From an uncultured Bacteroides sp. (GTDB lineage Bacteria; Bacteroidota; Bacteroidia; Bacteroidales; Bacteroidaceae), in NCBI RefSeq assembly GCF_963677945.1, contig NZ_OY782578.1, positions 3,377,258-3,441,257 on the forward strand: 64,000 nucleotides of DNA, in the 5' to 3' direction. Each line of letters begins with the position of its first letter. Positions within the stretch are counted from its first letter, which is position 1. Positions 1-9,838 of this stretch are shown here, one piece after another. Both the position numbers and the translations under genes were made by a program. The notes below the pieces were generated by a model. It did no database searches. It had not been told where the DNA came from and was given only the letters and a program-made list of their open reading frames with translations.

Positions 1-1264
1 GGAAGTCAACCTTGAAACCTTTAACACCCATTTCCGAATATTTCTTGCAAGCAGCTTCCAACTGATTATCCAACACATTGAAAACTGTCCAAAGTACAAT
101 ATTCACATTCTTCTTTTTGCCATATTTAATAAGCTCGGGCAGGTCAATATCCTTCACAACAGTAAGCATATCTCCACTCTTCGGAGCATACCACCCTTCA
201 TCAAGAACAATGTATTCCAATCCATGATTAGAGGCAAAATCAATGTAATATTTGTATGTTTCAGTATTAATCCCAGCCTTAAAAGGAACATTTTTCAATC
301 CCCAGTCGTTCCACCAATCCCAGGCCACCTTACCACTCTTTATCCATGAAGTATCTCCAATACGATTAGGTGAAGCCAGTGCATAAACCAGATTATTGAC
401 AGGCATATCAGTATCATTTGTTGTAATGGCAAATACTCTCCACGGATACATCCGATTACCTTTAGAACGTGCAATATAATCATGAGTTTCAGTTACATAT
501 TCCTGTCTGCGCCAAGGATAAAAGTCTGTTTTGGCAGGATAAGGAGCAAACACACCTTTCAGATTCGTCTTTAAAGTATCCGACTTTACAAACATTCCTG
601 GATAATTCTCCAAATCCGATTCAAGTAATGTAACTTTCAGGCCGTTACCTTCATCAACTGTTACAGGAAGAAAAGCCAGTTTCTGCTGAGCTTTAGATAA
701 AGGTGCAACATCATAGGTGTTTTGGTAAGCCATAGCCATTGGTTTCCTGTCGTTTGTCGAATAAGGAAGATAGGCTGTATAATCTTTCGGGAAATGATAA
801 TCAGCTCCTTCATTCTTTATAACAACTTCCTCTTTGGAGTTTGTATAAAAACGATAAGCTACCCCTTCGTTATAGGCTCGAAAAATAACTCCTCCATTCT
901 GAAGTTTCAGATTTAGTTCATTGCATGCAGAAATGAATTGACTGCAACGATAAAAAGGAGCATCTATCTGTTCCGCAATCTTTTTATACTCCTTGCTTTT
1001 AAGGCGGGGAGCTAATCCTACAGAAGCATTCCTGTTATTAGCAAACTCCAGAAAAACCGTCGATCTGGCCAACACTAAAGCTCTATCACGAATAATACTA
1101 AAGCTAAGCGTATCACCGAGTTGTATACTTATCTGAATATGTTTATCCGGCGATAAAAGTGATATACTTTTTGCAGCATGTGCAACAGCAGGCGAAATAA
1201 ATATGCAGGCAGTTAATGTTCCTGCTTTTATTCCACTTTTTATAAAAGAGATAATATTGTTCAT
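1..1264 (-). CDS. GH97 family glycoside hydrolase, 3' end cut by window edge
   Basis: Only the first 421 codons are present; the gene runs off the left edge. A signal peptide (about residues 1-32, ending AHA) is followed by the GH97 N-terminal beta-sandwich and the start of the catalytic barrel, with KVAWDWWNDWG and EYIVLDEGWY. GH97 enzymes are periplasmic exo-acting alpha-glucosidases or alpha-galactosidases. The last visible residues are GVKGFKVDF, putting an Asp at residue 420; in retaining GH97 alpha-galactosidases an Asp at this place is the nucleophile, while inverting SusB-type members lack it. The start ATG overlaps the stop of the preceding gene (ATGA), implying translational coupling. 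Family call is firm; alpha-galactosidase activity is inference. Confidence 0.88.
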   Translation of the reverse strand, partial: MNNIISFIKSGIKAGTLTACIFISPAVAHAAKSISLLSPDKHIQISIQLGDTLSFSIIRDRALVLARSTVFLEFANNRNASVGLAPRLKSKEYKKIAEQIDAPFYRCSQFISACNELNLKLQNGGVIFRAYNEGVAYRFYTNSKEEVVIKNEGADYHFPKDYTAYLPYSTNDRKPMAMAYQNTYDVAPLSKAQQKLAFLPVTVDEGNGLKVTLLESDLENYPGMFVKSDTLKTNLKGVFAPYPAKTDFYPWRRQEYVTETHDYIARSKGNRMYPWRVFAITTNDTDMPVNNLVYALASPNRIGDTSWIKSGKVAWDWWNDWGLKNVPFKAGINTETYKYYIDFASNHGLEYIVLDEGWYAPKSGDMLTVVKDIDLPELIKYGKKKNVNIVLWTVFNVLDNQLEAACKKYSEMGVKGFKVDF

Positions 1265-2580
1265 TGTATTTTTATTTGGTAAGGCCACTCAGCATCAGGT
1301 TGAGGAGCTGTTTTTTCGTGTTCATTTTCATTCATATTTGGAATGGCGTCGGGATTCATCCAATGTTCTGTAGGAGCTCCCATCACAACTAACCAAAGGT
1401 ACGCTAAAGGTTCTCCTTTTGGAGCTTTAAATGAAATCTGCCCTTTTGTTTGATTGTCGGCAGCACCATAAATAGCTGTTCCATCTTTTTTCACACCAAC
1501 AAAGCCATAACGCCAGCCAGCTTTATCTATATTTACCTTATTGAAACCTTCTGCTCCGGCAATTCCCTTAAAAGAAACAGTCACTTTCTTTCCAGGTGAA
1601 GGAATATTCAAACGGATGGCATTAAATCCGTAATTCTGCGGACAGCGTTCTTTATTTATCTGCATCCAACCGTTATCTAACGTATCGAGTTTGCAGGTAA
1701 AACGATTAGCATAAGGCTTGGCAACCTCACGTACACGATCCATATCATAAGTTATCAGATGTCTGTATACATCGAACATTTCATCATTGAATTGCAGTTG
1801 ACTAAGTCCGGTCATTCGCTGATAGGTCATCACTGGATCCTCTCCTTTTTTACCCTGACGGAACATCTCTGCAATAAACGGTAGTCCGCGCTTCTCACCC
1901 CAATATTCAAGAACATACGGAGAATGGTATATATTACCGAGACTTAAAAAAGCCAGATGCGTTTGATCCATAAACGCTTTCCAATGATACTCCTCGTCGG
2001 TCATCCATAAAGGATTCACTTGCCAAAGCATCCATTGCGAAGTCATTTCAAAGAAGCCACTTCCTCCCCACGCCTCGCCTTGACCGTCAGAAGTAATCTG
2101 AGACTGAAAACTATGACCCAGTTCATGAGCAATACAATTCAATTTTTTATCCTGAATGCGATTGGGAGTTACCCACAATGCTCCAATCTGCTGATCATAA
2201 TCACCTCCATAGGCTGTACCTTCAAGCGAATAATTAACCATGATCATCATTTTATATTGTTCGGCTTTTGAACCCGATTTTACAAATTTCAGCGTATCAC
2301 TAAAGAATTTATAGAAACTCTCTGTACGCTGCAGCAGGTTATTTACATCCCATGTCATTGGCTTTCCTTCCAATTGAGAAGCCACTGCAGGATTAGTACC
2401 AAAAGGTTTCTCCCAAAAGATAACGAGATTGTTCGTAGAAGCCATACGTGCATAAGCATATTTGCTATCCGGATTATTAAAATCATTATTCACCAGATCT
2501 TTGGGAATATAAACGTTCTTCTGTGCGTGCAGCTGGAAACTTAAACACAACAACATTGAAAATAGAAGATTTTGTTTCAT
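1261..2580 (-). CDS. Secreted HExxH metallopeptidase-like protein (DUF6055-like)
   Basis: 439 residues with a signal peptide (about 1-19, ending HAQ). The motif HELGH at residues 152-156, with Glu178 in FFEMTSQW 22 residues later, resembles gluzincin zinc ligands (HExxH plus a downstream Glu). I think it belongs to the DUF6055-type family found near Bacteroidota carbohydrate genes, but that family name is from memory. The C-terminal part (about 300-439) looks beta-rich and may bind carbohydrate. It is translationally coupled to the downstream GH97 gene, so the two probably act on the same periplasmic substrate, perhaps a glycoprotein. Proteolytic activity is not established. The HTCS regulator is divergent upstream. 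Confidence 0.7.
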   Translation of the reverse strand: MKQNLLFSMLLCLSFQLHAQKNVYIPKDLVNNDFNNPDSKYAYARMASTNNLVIFWEKPFGTNPAVASQLEGKPMTWDVNNLLQRTESFYKFFSDTLKFVKSGSKAEQYKMMIMVNYSLEGTAYGGDYDQQIGALWVTPNRIQDKKLNCIAHELGHSFQSQITSDGQGEAWGGSGFFEMTSQWMLWQVNPLWMTDEEYHWKAFMDQTHLAFLSLGNIYHSPYVLEYWGEKRGLPFIAEMFRQGKKGEDPVMTYQRMTGLSQLQFNDEMFDVYRHLITYDMDRVREVAKPYANRFTCKLDTLDNGWMQINKERCPQNYGFNAIRLNIPSPGKKVTVSFKGIAGAEGFNKVNIDKAGWRYGFVGVKKDGTAIYGAADNQTKGQISFKAPKGEPLAYLWLVVMGAPTEHWMNPDAIPNMNENEHEKTAPQPDAEWPYQIKIQ

Positions 2581-2988
2581 AAATAATAAATTAAGGTATC
2601 AGATTAGTAACACTTACAATAAAAGTCTCAAAACTCTAAAAAATGATATCTCAATTTATATCTACGAGTTGAATAAGTTTCTTGTGAAAGAATATTATAC
2701 ACAGCTTGGTTTTCATAATTCGATTAGTTTATGGTTTACGTTTTTTGGTTTATTTCTGATTACAAATTAAATTGATATTCCTTTAGAGAAATAGAAATAT
2801 AATCTATTAGAATAGAATAATAATCCAAAATGATTTTTCGGTAATAAAATACAAAAAGCCCTATATAAGAGCATTTCATTATTCCATTTAGACTATTCTT
2901 TCATTTTTGTGGATCATATTATCGTCCAAAACAAAATAATTGTAGTAATATTGCACGACTCTTAAATTCACATTTTTTGGCTATATCC
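2581..2988. promoter_or_regulatory. Divergent intergenic region between HExxH protein and HTCS regulator
   Basis: This 408-base AT-rich gap must hold promoters for both the leftward HExxH/GH97 pair and the rightward regulator. An inverted repeat TCTATT-AG-AATAGA lies at 2803-2816. A near match to the -7 box, TAATATTG, is at 2946-2953, about 35 bases before the regulator start. I see no coding sequence or RNA gene here. The HTCS target site is likely within it but I cannot define it. Confidence 0.4.
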
Positions 2989-5900
2989 ATGAAGAAACGA
3001 CATATATTAATTTTCGTAATATCTATTTTACTAATCCCGTTCCAACTTAAAGCTAACACTTTTAGTTTTCGTCATTATAAAGTCGAAGATGGATTAACTT
3101 TCAATACAGTGAGAAGTATTATTCAGGACCGAAGAGGCTTTATGTGGATTGGTACAGAAGATGGTCTTAACCGCTTCGATGGATATACATTTAAAGAATT
3201 CCGGAGTAAGGCAAACAGCAAAAATTCAATTGGCAGTAACTACGTTGGTACATTGCTTGAAGATAGTAATGGAGATATATGGATAGGAACTGATAATGGA
3301 GTTTATATCTATCATCCCACAACCGAAAAGTTTATCCGGTTAGAAATCAAAACCAACAATGGCGTTATCTGTTCGTCTACTATCAATAACATTGTGGAAG
3401 ACAAGCTAAAAAATATATGGCTATCAACTTATGGTCAGGGAATTTTCTGTTATAATCTGAATTCCGGGAAATTAGAACAATATAATGTTGTAAATGAAGG
3501 TTCAGCAAAAAGCAACTACAATTTCATCAACTATATTTATGTTGATCACAACAATCTTGTATGGGCTGCCCCCAAAACACCCAGCAGTCCTCTAATCTTC
3601 TTTAACCGTCCAAAAAAACAATTTCAAATTGTTCCTTTAAAGTTGAACAGTTCGAAAAAGAATACATTTTCTGTCTATAAGATTTTCGAAGACTCACAAC
3701 ATAACTTTTGGTTAGGGACATGGGATAAAGGATTATGTAAGCTTGACATAAAAGGCAAGAAAATAACTAGCTATTTATCTCCGCAATCTCCCGGAGGAAT
3801 TATACATATTCACGAAATAAATGAATATAAGCCCAACTTATTGCTTATAGGCTCTGATGATGGATTAAGCCTTTTCAACACAAAGACTCTGCAACATCAG
3901 TTGCTTACCTCAAGTGAAACAGATCCTTCATCAATTTCCGATAACTTTGTTTATCCCATCTTCAAAGACCGTGAAGGAGGTATCTGGATAGGAACGTATT
4001 TTGGTGGAGTAAATTATGTTTCTCCAAACAACGGACTATTTGAACGTTATACTCACTCCAAATATGTAAATTCAGTAAATGGTAATGTAATCAGCCGATT
4101 TACGGAAGATAGAAATGGTAATATATGGATTGCTTCTGATGATGGCGGACTGAATGTATTCAACACTCAAACAGGATATTTCTCTGCATATATGCCTCAG
4201 CAGGGAAAAAACAGTATTTCTTACCATAATGTTCATGCTCTATGCTGGGATGATGATAAACTATGGATCGGAACTTATTCCGGGGGCTTGAATGTGTTCG
4301 ATACCCAAACTGGTATTTTTAAATATTATAATTCAGAAGAAGCTAATCCCAAAACACTCGATGGCGGAAGTATTTATGCAATTTATAAAGACAGAGAAAA
4401 AAGAATGTGGGTGGCCAGCATGTCTGGAGCAAATCTTTATAACCGTAAAACTGACAACTTTACCCGCGTAAAACATTTTAATGCCACTACCATTGACATT
4501 ACACAAGATAATAAAGGTCTGTTATGGTTTGCCACCCAGGGGAAAGGTTTGTTCAGACTAAATCCAAAAACTAATCAATGGCGTAATTACAGTACCCTAA
4601 CAGAACAGGGAATATCAGTAGCATGTAGTCAAATGAACTGCTTACGCGTTGATCATAAAGGACAGCTATGGCTTGGTACCTCCTGCGGTCTATGCAAATA
4701 TGATTATGCTAAAGATATTTTCACCATAATACCTCTCAATATTCCAAGCAACACTATTTGCTGTATAATTGAAGACAATAACAATCTTTGGCTAACTACA
4801 TCCAAAGGACTAGTCCGATATAATACAATTAGCGGAAAATATCAGGTTTTTACTCAAAGCGATGGATTATTAAGTGATCTTTTCATGTTTAATTCAGGCT
4901 TTAAAAGTTCAAAAGGTAAAATTTATATTGGAACAGCCAATGGGTTTAATGCTTTTTGCCCAAAGAAAGTAGTAGCTAATAAATGCCTGCCTCCCGTTGC
5001 TATCACCAACCTGGAAATATATAACAAAGAAGTTGAAATACAAGAAGATGGACCATTGACTAAATCAATCAGTTCAATGGACCAGATTGATTTATCCTAC
5101 AAAGATAATGTATTCAGTCTTAGTTACGTGGCATTAAGTTACAGCACTCCTGAAAAGAATATGTACGCCTATAAGTTAGAGGGATTCGATAAAGAATGGA
5201 ACTATGTAAACAAACAACACAAGGCAACTTACACAAACTTACCTGCCGGCGAGTATATTTTCCGTGTAAGAGCTTCCAACAATGATGGACTCTGGAATAA
5301 TGAAGGAACGTCTGTAAAAATCGTAATCCACCCTCCATTCTGGCTTACTACCGGCTTTAAAATTTTATATATTATTCTTATAGCCGGAGGTATCGTTTTT
5401 TTATTAAGAAGCATTAATCAACGTAGCGAAAGGAAACACAAAGAGAAGATTAAAGAATTAAATCAGGAAAAAGAAAAGGAACTATATGATGCAAAGATTA
5501 GTTTCTTTACAATGATAGCACACGAAATACGTACCCCGGTTTCGCTTATTATCGGACCTCTTGAGAAAATAATGAATGCTGATTTTAATATCCCCGAAAA
5601 GATTTCTAAAGATCTGAATATCATAGAGCGTAACAGCCAGCGATTGCTGTTACTGGTAAACCAATTGCTCGACTTCCGTAAAGCTGAGCAAGGATCTCTG
5701 ACTATCTCTTTTACAAAACAGAATGTTCACGATCTGCTGCTTTACACATTCGATAGGTTTAAACCAATGCTGGAACAAAAAGGCGTTGAATTTATATTCA
5801 ATTGTCCTGATAAAAAGCTGGAAGCAGATATCGATCAGGAAGCACTGACTAAAATTGTAAGCAATCTGCTTACTAACGCAATGAAATTTACCGAAAGCAG

Positions 5901-7035
5901 AATTGAACTTTCATGCGTCTTATATCCGGATACCAATACATTCAGAATAAAGGTTACCGACAATGGACCAGGAATTTCCGATCAGGAGAAAGAGAAAATC
6001 TTCCTTCCTTTCTATCAGATATCATCCAATACAAAACCAGGAACAGGAATCGGTCTTTCATTGGTAAAGACACTTGTTGATGCCCATAACGGAACTATTT
6101 CTGTTGAAGATACCGAAGATAAAGGAGTTTCGTTTGTTGTTAATTTACCAATTAAGAACGCACTATCCGGCGAAAATAACAACAGTTCAACGAAACCTGT
6201 TTCCAAGCCCGATTTAAAAAGCACCATTAACAGTTCTGAGCAAAACATTGAAATAGCTCCATCTGCCAATAAAGAGAAACCATTACTGCTTATTGTAGAA
6301 GACAATGCCGATATGCGCAACTTCCTACAAGATAGTTTCTCTACCGAATATCAGATTATAACAGCAGAAGATGGTATAGATGGCTTGGAAAAACTTAAGA
6401 CCTGTGAAGCGAGCCTTATTATCAGCGACTTAATGATGCCGCGTATGGATGGTCTGGAATTCTGTTCTGCTCTACGAAACAATATTCTACTGAGCCATAT
6501 CCCTGTGGTTTTGCTTACAGCAAAAACAGATCTTAGTTCTAAGATTGAGGGTATGAATTGTGGTGCTGATGCATACATAGAAAAACCATTCTCTATTCAC
6601 TTCCTGAAAGCTCAGATTAAAAACCTGATTGAATCCAGAAAGAAACTGCGCCAAAAATTCTCTGAGTTGCCATTTGTTCCACTTAAGAGTATTGCCGGGA
6701 ATAATGCTGACGAAGAATTTCTAACCAGGATGAATACAATTATTGAAAAGAACATATCCAATGTAGACTTCTCGATTGATTCACTTGCCGAGCAGTTATG
6801 TATTAGTCGTTCAGGACTTTTCGCCAAAATAAAGACGTTGGCAGAAATCACTCCTAACGAACTTATTCAGGTTGTGAGACTAAAAAAAGCAGCAGAATTG
6901 CTTACTGAAAACAAATACCGGATTAATGAAATTGCTTATATGGTTGGCTTCAATAATCCATCCTATTTTTCCAAATGTTTCCAGAAACAATTCGGTATTC
7001 GTCCGGGAGATTTCATTAATAAGAAAGAGAACTGA
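2989..7035 (+). CDS. Hybrid two-component system sensor/regulator (HTCS)
   Basis: This protein senses a glycan fragment in the periplasm and activates nearby carbohydrate genes. Order of parts: signal peptide (1-22), Reg_prop beta-propeller repeats of the type GLxxNxVxxIxxDxxGxxWxGT through about residue 690, a Y_Y_Y domain, one membrane segment (about 785-808), HisKA with the phospho-acceptor His845 in AHEIRTP, HATPase_c with GTGIGLSL, a receiver domain with Asp1147 in SDLMMPRMDG, and a C-terminal AraC-type HTH. A TTG 12 bases upstream would add four residues; I chose ATG at 2989 because it directly begins MKKRHILIF. It is divergent from the HExxH-GH97 pair, its most likely targets. No SusC/SusD pair is visible. 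Confidence 0.95.
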   Translation: MKKRHILIFVISILLIPFQLKANTFSFRHYKVEDGLTFNTVRSIIQDRRGFMWIGTEDGLNRFDGYTFKEFRSKANSKNSIGSNYVGTLLEDSNGDIWIGTDNGVYIYHPTTEKFIRLEIKTNNGVICSSTINNIVEDKLKNIWLSTYGQGIFCYNLNSGKLEQYNVVNEGSAKSNYNFINYIYVDHNNLVWAAPKTPSSPLIFFNRPKKQFQIVPLKLNSSKKNTFSVYKIFEDSQHNFWLGTWDKGLCKLDIKGKKITSYLSPQSPGGIIHIHEINEYKPNLLLIGSDDGLSLFNTKTLQHQLLTSSETDPSSISDNFVYPIFKDREGGIWIGTYFGGVNYVSPNNGLFERYTHSKYVNSVNGNVISRFTEDRNGNIWIASDDGGLNVFNTQTGYFSAYMPQQGKNSISYHNVHALCWDDDKLWIGTYSGGLNVFDTQTGIFKYYNSEEANPKTLDGGSIYAIYKDREKRMWVASMSGANLYNRKTDNFTRVKHFNATTIDITQDNKGLLWFATQGKGLFRLNPKTNQWRNYSTLTEQGISVACSQMNCLRVDHKGQLWLGTSCGLCKYDYAKDIFTIIPLNIPSNTICCIIEDNNNLWLTTSKGLVRYNTISGKYQVFTQSDGLLSDLFMFNSGFKSSKGKIYIGTANGFNAFCPKKVVANKCLPPVAITNLEIYNKEVEIQEDGPLTKSISSMDQIDLSYKDNVFSLSYVALSYSTPEKNMYAYKLEGFDKEWNYVNKQHKATYTNLPAGEYIFRVRASNNDGLWNNEGTSVKIVIHPPFWLTTGFKILYIILIAGGIVFLLRSINQRSERKHKEKIKELNQEKEKELYDAKISFFTMIAHEIRTPVSLIIGPLEKIMNADFNIPEKISKDLNIIERNSQRLLLLVNQLLDFRKAEQGSLTISFTKQNVHDLLLYTFDRFKPMLEQKGVEFIFNCPDKKLEADIDQEALTKIVSNLLTNAMKFTESRIELSCVLYPDTNTFRIKVTDNGPGISDQEKEKIFLPFYQISSNTKPGTGIGLSLVKTLVDAHNGTISVEDTEDKGVSFVVNLPIKNALSGENNNSSTKPVSKPDLKSTINSSEQNIEIAPSANKEKPLLLIVEDNADMRNFLQDSFSTEYQIITAEDGIDGLEKLKTCEASLIISDLMMPRMDGLEFCSALRNNILLSHIPVVLLTAKTDLSSKIEGMNCGADAYIEKPFSIHFLKAQIKNLIESRKKLRQKFSELPFVPLKSIAGNNADEEFLTRMNTIIEKNISNVDFSIDSLAEQLCISRSGLFAKIKTLAEITPNELIQVVRLKKAAELLTENKYRINEIAYMVGFNNPSYFSKCFQKQFGIRPGDFINKKEN

Positions 7036-7060
7036 CCAATCTCTTTTCTTATTGATAAAT

Positions 7061-9151
7061 TTATAGTCGGGAAAGTTTAAAATTTAAATTGTTATTGTTT
7101 ACAAGATAATAATAAACCAAAGCCCAGTCCTGATCATTAGCGTAAGGATCATAGAAATGCGCTTTTTTACCATTTACTTTATTGGGATAGATAAAAGCGC
7201 ATGAAGCCTTTCCATCTTCAAAAAACAAGCACAGATTATTGCGGACAATATTTTCGGCACGTTTCTGATAAGACTGATCTCCGGTACATTCAGCATAAAG
7301 GCTGTATGCCAAAGCCGACAAAGTACTCCAGTAATGAGGAAATACATCTCCCCAGAATTCACGTTTGCCAAACCAGTAACCATCCCAGTGCCGTATCGCA
7401 ATATCATTCAAATGATAGCTTGGTTGCAATCCGGCAAAAGCTTCCAGTAAAGGTAACTGTTCTTTGGCTCCATCCAGATATTTCTGTTCTTTAGTTACTT
7501 CATACATCCGAAGAAGATGAATTATAGCCGGTGCAACAATGCTCTGCTCATAATTAACCTCACTACGCGAATAAAAGCAACCATTCATCAGATAATTATC
7601 AGCAGTCAGTCTGTAATCATTCATCAGGCTATCTGCTTCCGAAGTAAACTGATTATTCTTTAGCATTGAATATGCTTTTACCGGAATATCAATTGCATAA
7701 AAGCCATGACCAAAGTTACGATACATAGCCCGCATGGTTTTATATGAATCCATAAGAAATTGCTTTTCTCCGGTTATGTTAAACATTTCCAGATAAAAAT
7801 TAGCTACCCACGGATAGTTATATGCACGATTACGCCCTGAATGATCAATACGCGACCAGGTATTCCCGTCCTTATCCTGCAATTTTCTTACAAAATTAGC
7901 ATATTTCAGTAGTGATTCCTTTATTTGCGGATCTTTAATCTGCTGATATTGCAAAGCCAGAAACACTCCCATTCCCAAGCGTTCGCGTCCTTCGTCACGG
8001 TCACTACTACTAACAGAAGGAGTATTATTTAGAAATATCTCATTCTTTTCATTGTCATATACCATATAGGCACCATATCTGGCATCATTCTTATTATTCA
8101 TCTGCTGATGCTTAATAATAAAATCAGCTCGTTTTTTTAGAAGCTCTTCTTCGCCGGATATAACAAAACAAGAAATCTGTGTTCGTTTTCCTTTATTATA
8201 GTTCAGTTCAAAATTCATCTCCCCTTCCTTTATTGAAGGAATCTGGGCTATAATCTTATTACCACTTCGCTGAATTCCCATTTTCTCTCCATTGATGGTA
8301 ACATAGGGATGCTGCAAAGCTACCTCACTTTCGAACTCAACTGAAAGAATTTCATATTTCTGATAAACGTATTGCTTACTCCTTCCTAACACTGTTCCAC
8401 GTTTCAAAGCTTGTGCATAGAAATCAGCTTCTCCCTGATGCGAAAAAATTCTCCAGGCAAGTACGTAACTCTTTTTAGGTTTTAAAGTTATTGATTCCGG
8501 ATTAAGAACAATTACCCCTCTGGTATTCGACATTCCTTTCTCGCGCTGACGTTCTTTTATTTCATAACCAGTTATAGAACCACTGGTCAATACTAATCCC
8601 AGGTGAGGCGCACGTCCGCTCATTTGCATCGCATTTAAATAAGCAGCACCTCCACCTGTCCATATATGAGCATTTGTGCGAGCATCAAAGCAGGTCTTTG
8701 CATCAGGATAATTATCATTAAAAGGAGTATTGATTGCGATATCAGTCAATGTAACTTTCTTCTTTCCTGTATTAGTAAAAGTATATTTTTCTAATAAATC
8801 ACCGTTAACCGGTTTACGTTCAACACTGATTCTTATATTTCCGGCCAGATAAATAACAACCGTTACATTACCTTTTTTCTTAATCTCAATTGGCTTTTGC
8901 CAGGAAAACAGAGAACTGTTATCAGGTGTTTTTATAGTAAAGTTACCTAATCCCCAGCCATACTGTTTGCCAATCCAGGCGTATTGAGAACCATCCGTTG
9001 AAAGAATCCAGTTCATATTACGCACATCATTAGCTATAGATAGTTGTTTTACAGCCCCCGTTTCATCATCAACAACAGATTCTATATTCTGTGCCGACGA
9101 ATATAAAGAGACAACAGCAACCAATGCAAAAGCAAGCAATTTAAGGTTCAT
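7061..9151 (-). CDS. Secreted probable six-hairpin glycosidase
   Basis: 696 residues with a signal peptide (about 1-20, ending SSA-Q). The first roughly 330 residues look like a beta-sandwich region. The second half (about 345-690) is rich in paired helices with aromatic motifs such as YNYPWVANFYLEMFN, RHWDGYWFGKREFWGD and HYWSTLSALAY, as in (alpha/alpha)6-barrel glycosidases or lyases. I cannot assign a GH family or catalytic residues. It ends 25 bases from the convergent HTCS gene and is probably part of the same glycan locus as GH97. A polysaccharide lyase or a non-catalytic homologue are the alternatives. Confidence 0.55.
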   Translation of the reverse strand: MNLKLLAFALVAVVSLYSSAQNIESVVDDETGAVKQLSIANDVRNMNWILSTDGSQYAWIGKQYGWGLGNFTIKTPDNSSLFSWQKPIEIKKKGNVTVVIYLAGNIRISVERKPVNGDLLEKYTFTNTGKKKVTLTDIAINTPFNDNYPDAKTCFDARTNAHIWTGGGAAYLNAMQMSGRAPHLGLVLTSGSITGYEIKERQREKGMSNTRGVIVLNPESITLKPKKSYVLAWRIFSHQGEADFYAQALKRGTVLGRSKQYVYQKYEILSVEFESEVALQHPYVTINGEKMGIQRSGNKIIAQIPSIKEGEMNFELNYNKGKRTQISCFVISGEEELLKKRADFIIKHQQMNNKNDARYGAYMVYDNEKNEIFLNNTPSVSSSDRDEGRERLGMGVFLALQYQQIKDPQIKESLLKYANFVRKLQDKDGNTWSRIDHSGRNRAYNYPWVANFYLEMFNITGEKQFLMDSYKTMRAMYRNFGHGFYAIDIPVKAYSMLKNNQFTSEADSLMNDYRLTADNYLMNGCFYSRSEVNYEQSIVAPAIIHLLRMYEVTKEQKYLDGAKEQLPLLEAFAGLQPSYHLNDIAIRHWDGYWFGKREFWGDVFPHYWSTLSALAYSLYAECTGDQSYQKRAENIVRNNLCLFFEDGKASCAFIYPNKVNGKKAHFYDPYANDQDWALVYYYLVNNNNLNFKLSRL

Positions 9152-9163
9152 TTGTTCTATTTA

Positions 9164-9685
9164 TTAAAAACAAGATTTATATTCCAGTTTCCACCACAAT
9201 CCAGTATCAGTTTCATTATATTTTTCCATTCCACATTTCTGTAAAACTCTCTGTGATGCATAATTATCTTTTTCAGTTTCCGCTATTACACATTTAATTC
9301 CTTTCTGTTCGAAAGCCCATTTACACATAGCTTCCAGAGTTTCAGTCATATATCCTTTTCCTTCGTAATCGTGATTTATACCATAACCTATCTCAACCTC
9401 TCCGTTATCTCCCGGCAAATTTTTAAAATCGGCACTCCCTATAGATTTATTCTCCGATTTCAGAATAATCTGCCAGTTGGTTAACCACAAATACTCTTCC
9501 GGATATTTTTGCGCTTCATTATATAGCCACTCCATTGCCTTTTGAGTATGTTCATCAAGTGGTTCATGCGAAGGAGTTAACAGCAGTTCACTCTCTATTT
9601 CATCGATCCCCTTAATTAGCAACCCAAATTGGTCGAGAGTCAAAGGCTGAATACGCAAACGTTTGGTTTCTAAACTTATCATCAT
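9164..9685 (-). CDS. GNAT family N-acetyltransferase (RimJ/RimL type)
   Basis: 173 residues. It begins with the RimJ/RimL signature ETKRLRIQPLT and keeps the acetyl-CoA region EIGYGINHDYEGKGYMTETL, followed by NYASQRVLQKCGM near the C-terminus. These enzymes transfer acetyl from acetyl-CoA to an amine in the cytoplasm; the substrate here is unknown. Two adjacent ATG codons open the frame. It ends 12 bases upstream of the start of the secreted glycosidase on the same strand, so the two may be cotranscribed, though a functional link is not obvious. Confidence 0.88.
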   Translation of the reverse strand: MMISLETKRLRIQPLTLDQFGLLIKGIDEIESELLLTPSHEPLDEHTQKAMEWLYNEAQKYPEEYLWLTNWQIILKSENKSIGSADFKNLPGDNGEVEIGYGINHDYEGKGYMTETLEAMCKWAFEQKGIKCVIAETEKDNYASQRVLQKCGMEKYNETDTGLWWKLEYKSCF

Positions 9686-9815
9686 TTCTTTTTTTGAACA
9701 AAAATAAAAAAAGAAAGTTTATAAAAAACCACATTAACCCCAAGTTTGCAATATATTTATCTATGAATAAAGATTTTTTATATCTTCCAAATCAATATAT
9801 ATCTTGCAAATACCC

Positions 9816-9823
9816 TAATTTTG
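9816..9823 (+). promoter_or_regulatory. Bacteroides -7 box (TAATTTTG) for ABC exporter
   Basis: TAATTTTG matches the Bacteroides sigma -7 consensus TAnnTTTG. A TTG codon inside it could open the exporter frame upstream, but a start there would lie in the promoter. This supports ATG 9839 as the true start. No clear -33 TTTG at the usual spacing was seen. Confidence 0.4.
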
Positions 9824-9838
9824 GGCAAAATTAAAAAA

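Noticed and set aside
722-916. 64-residue plus-strand frame near the left edge
   Set aside because: It is antisense to the GH97 coding region, which reads through without a break.
5120-5338. Minus-strand open frames inside the HTCS gene
   Set aside because: They lie opposite a clear Reg_prop/Y_Y_Y coding region and show no domain or signal of their own.
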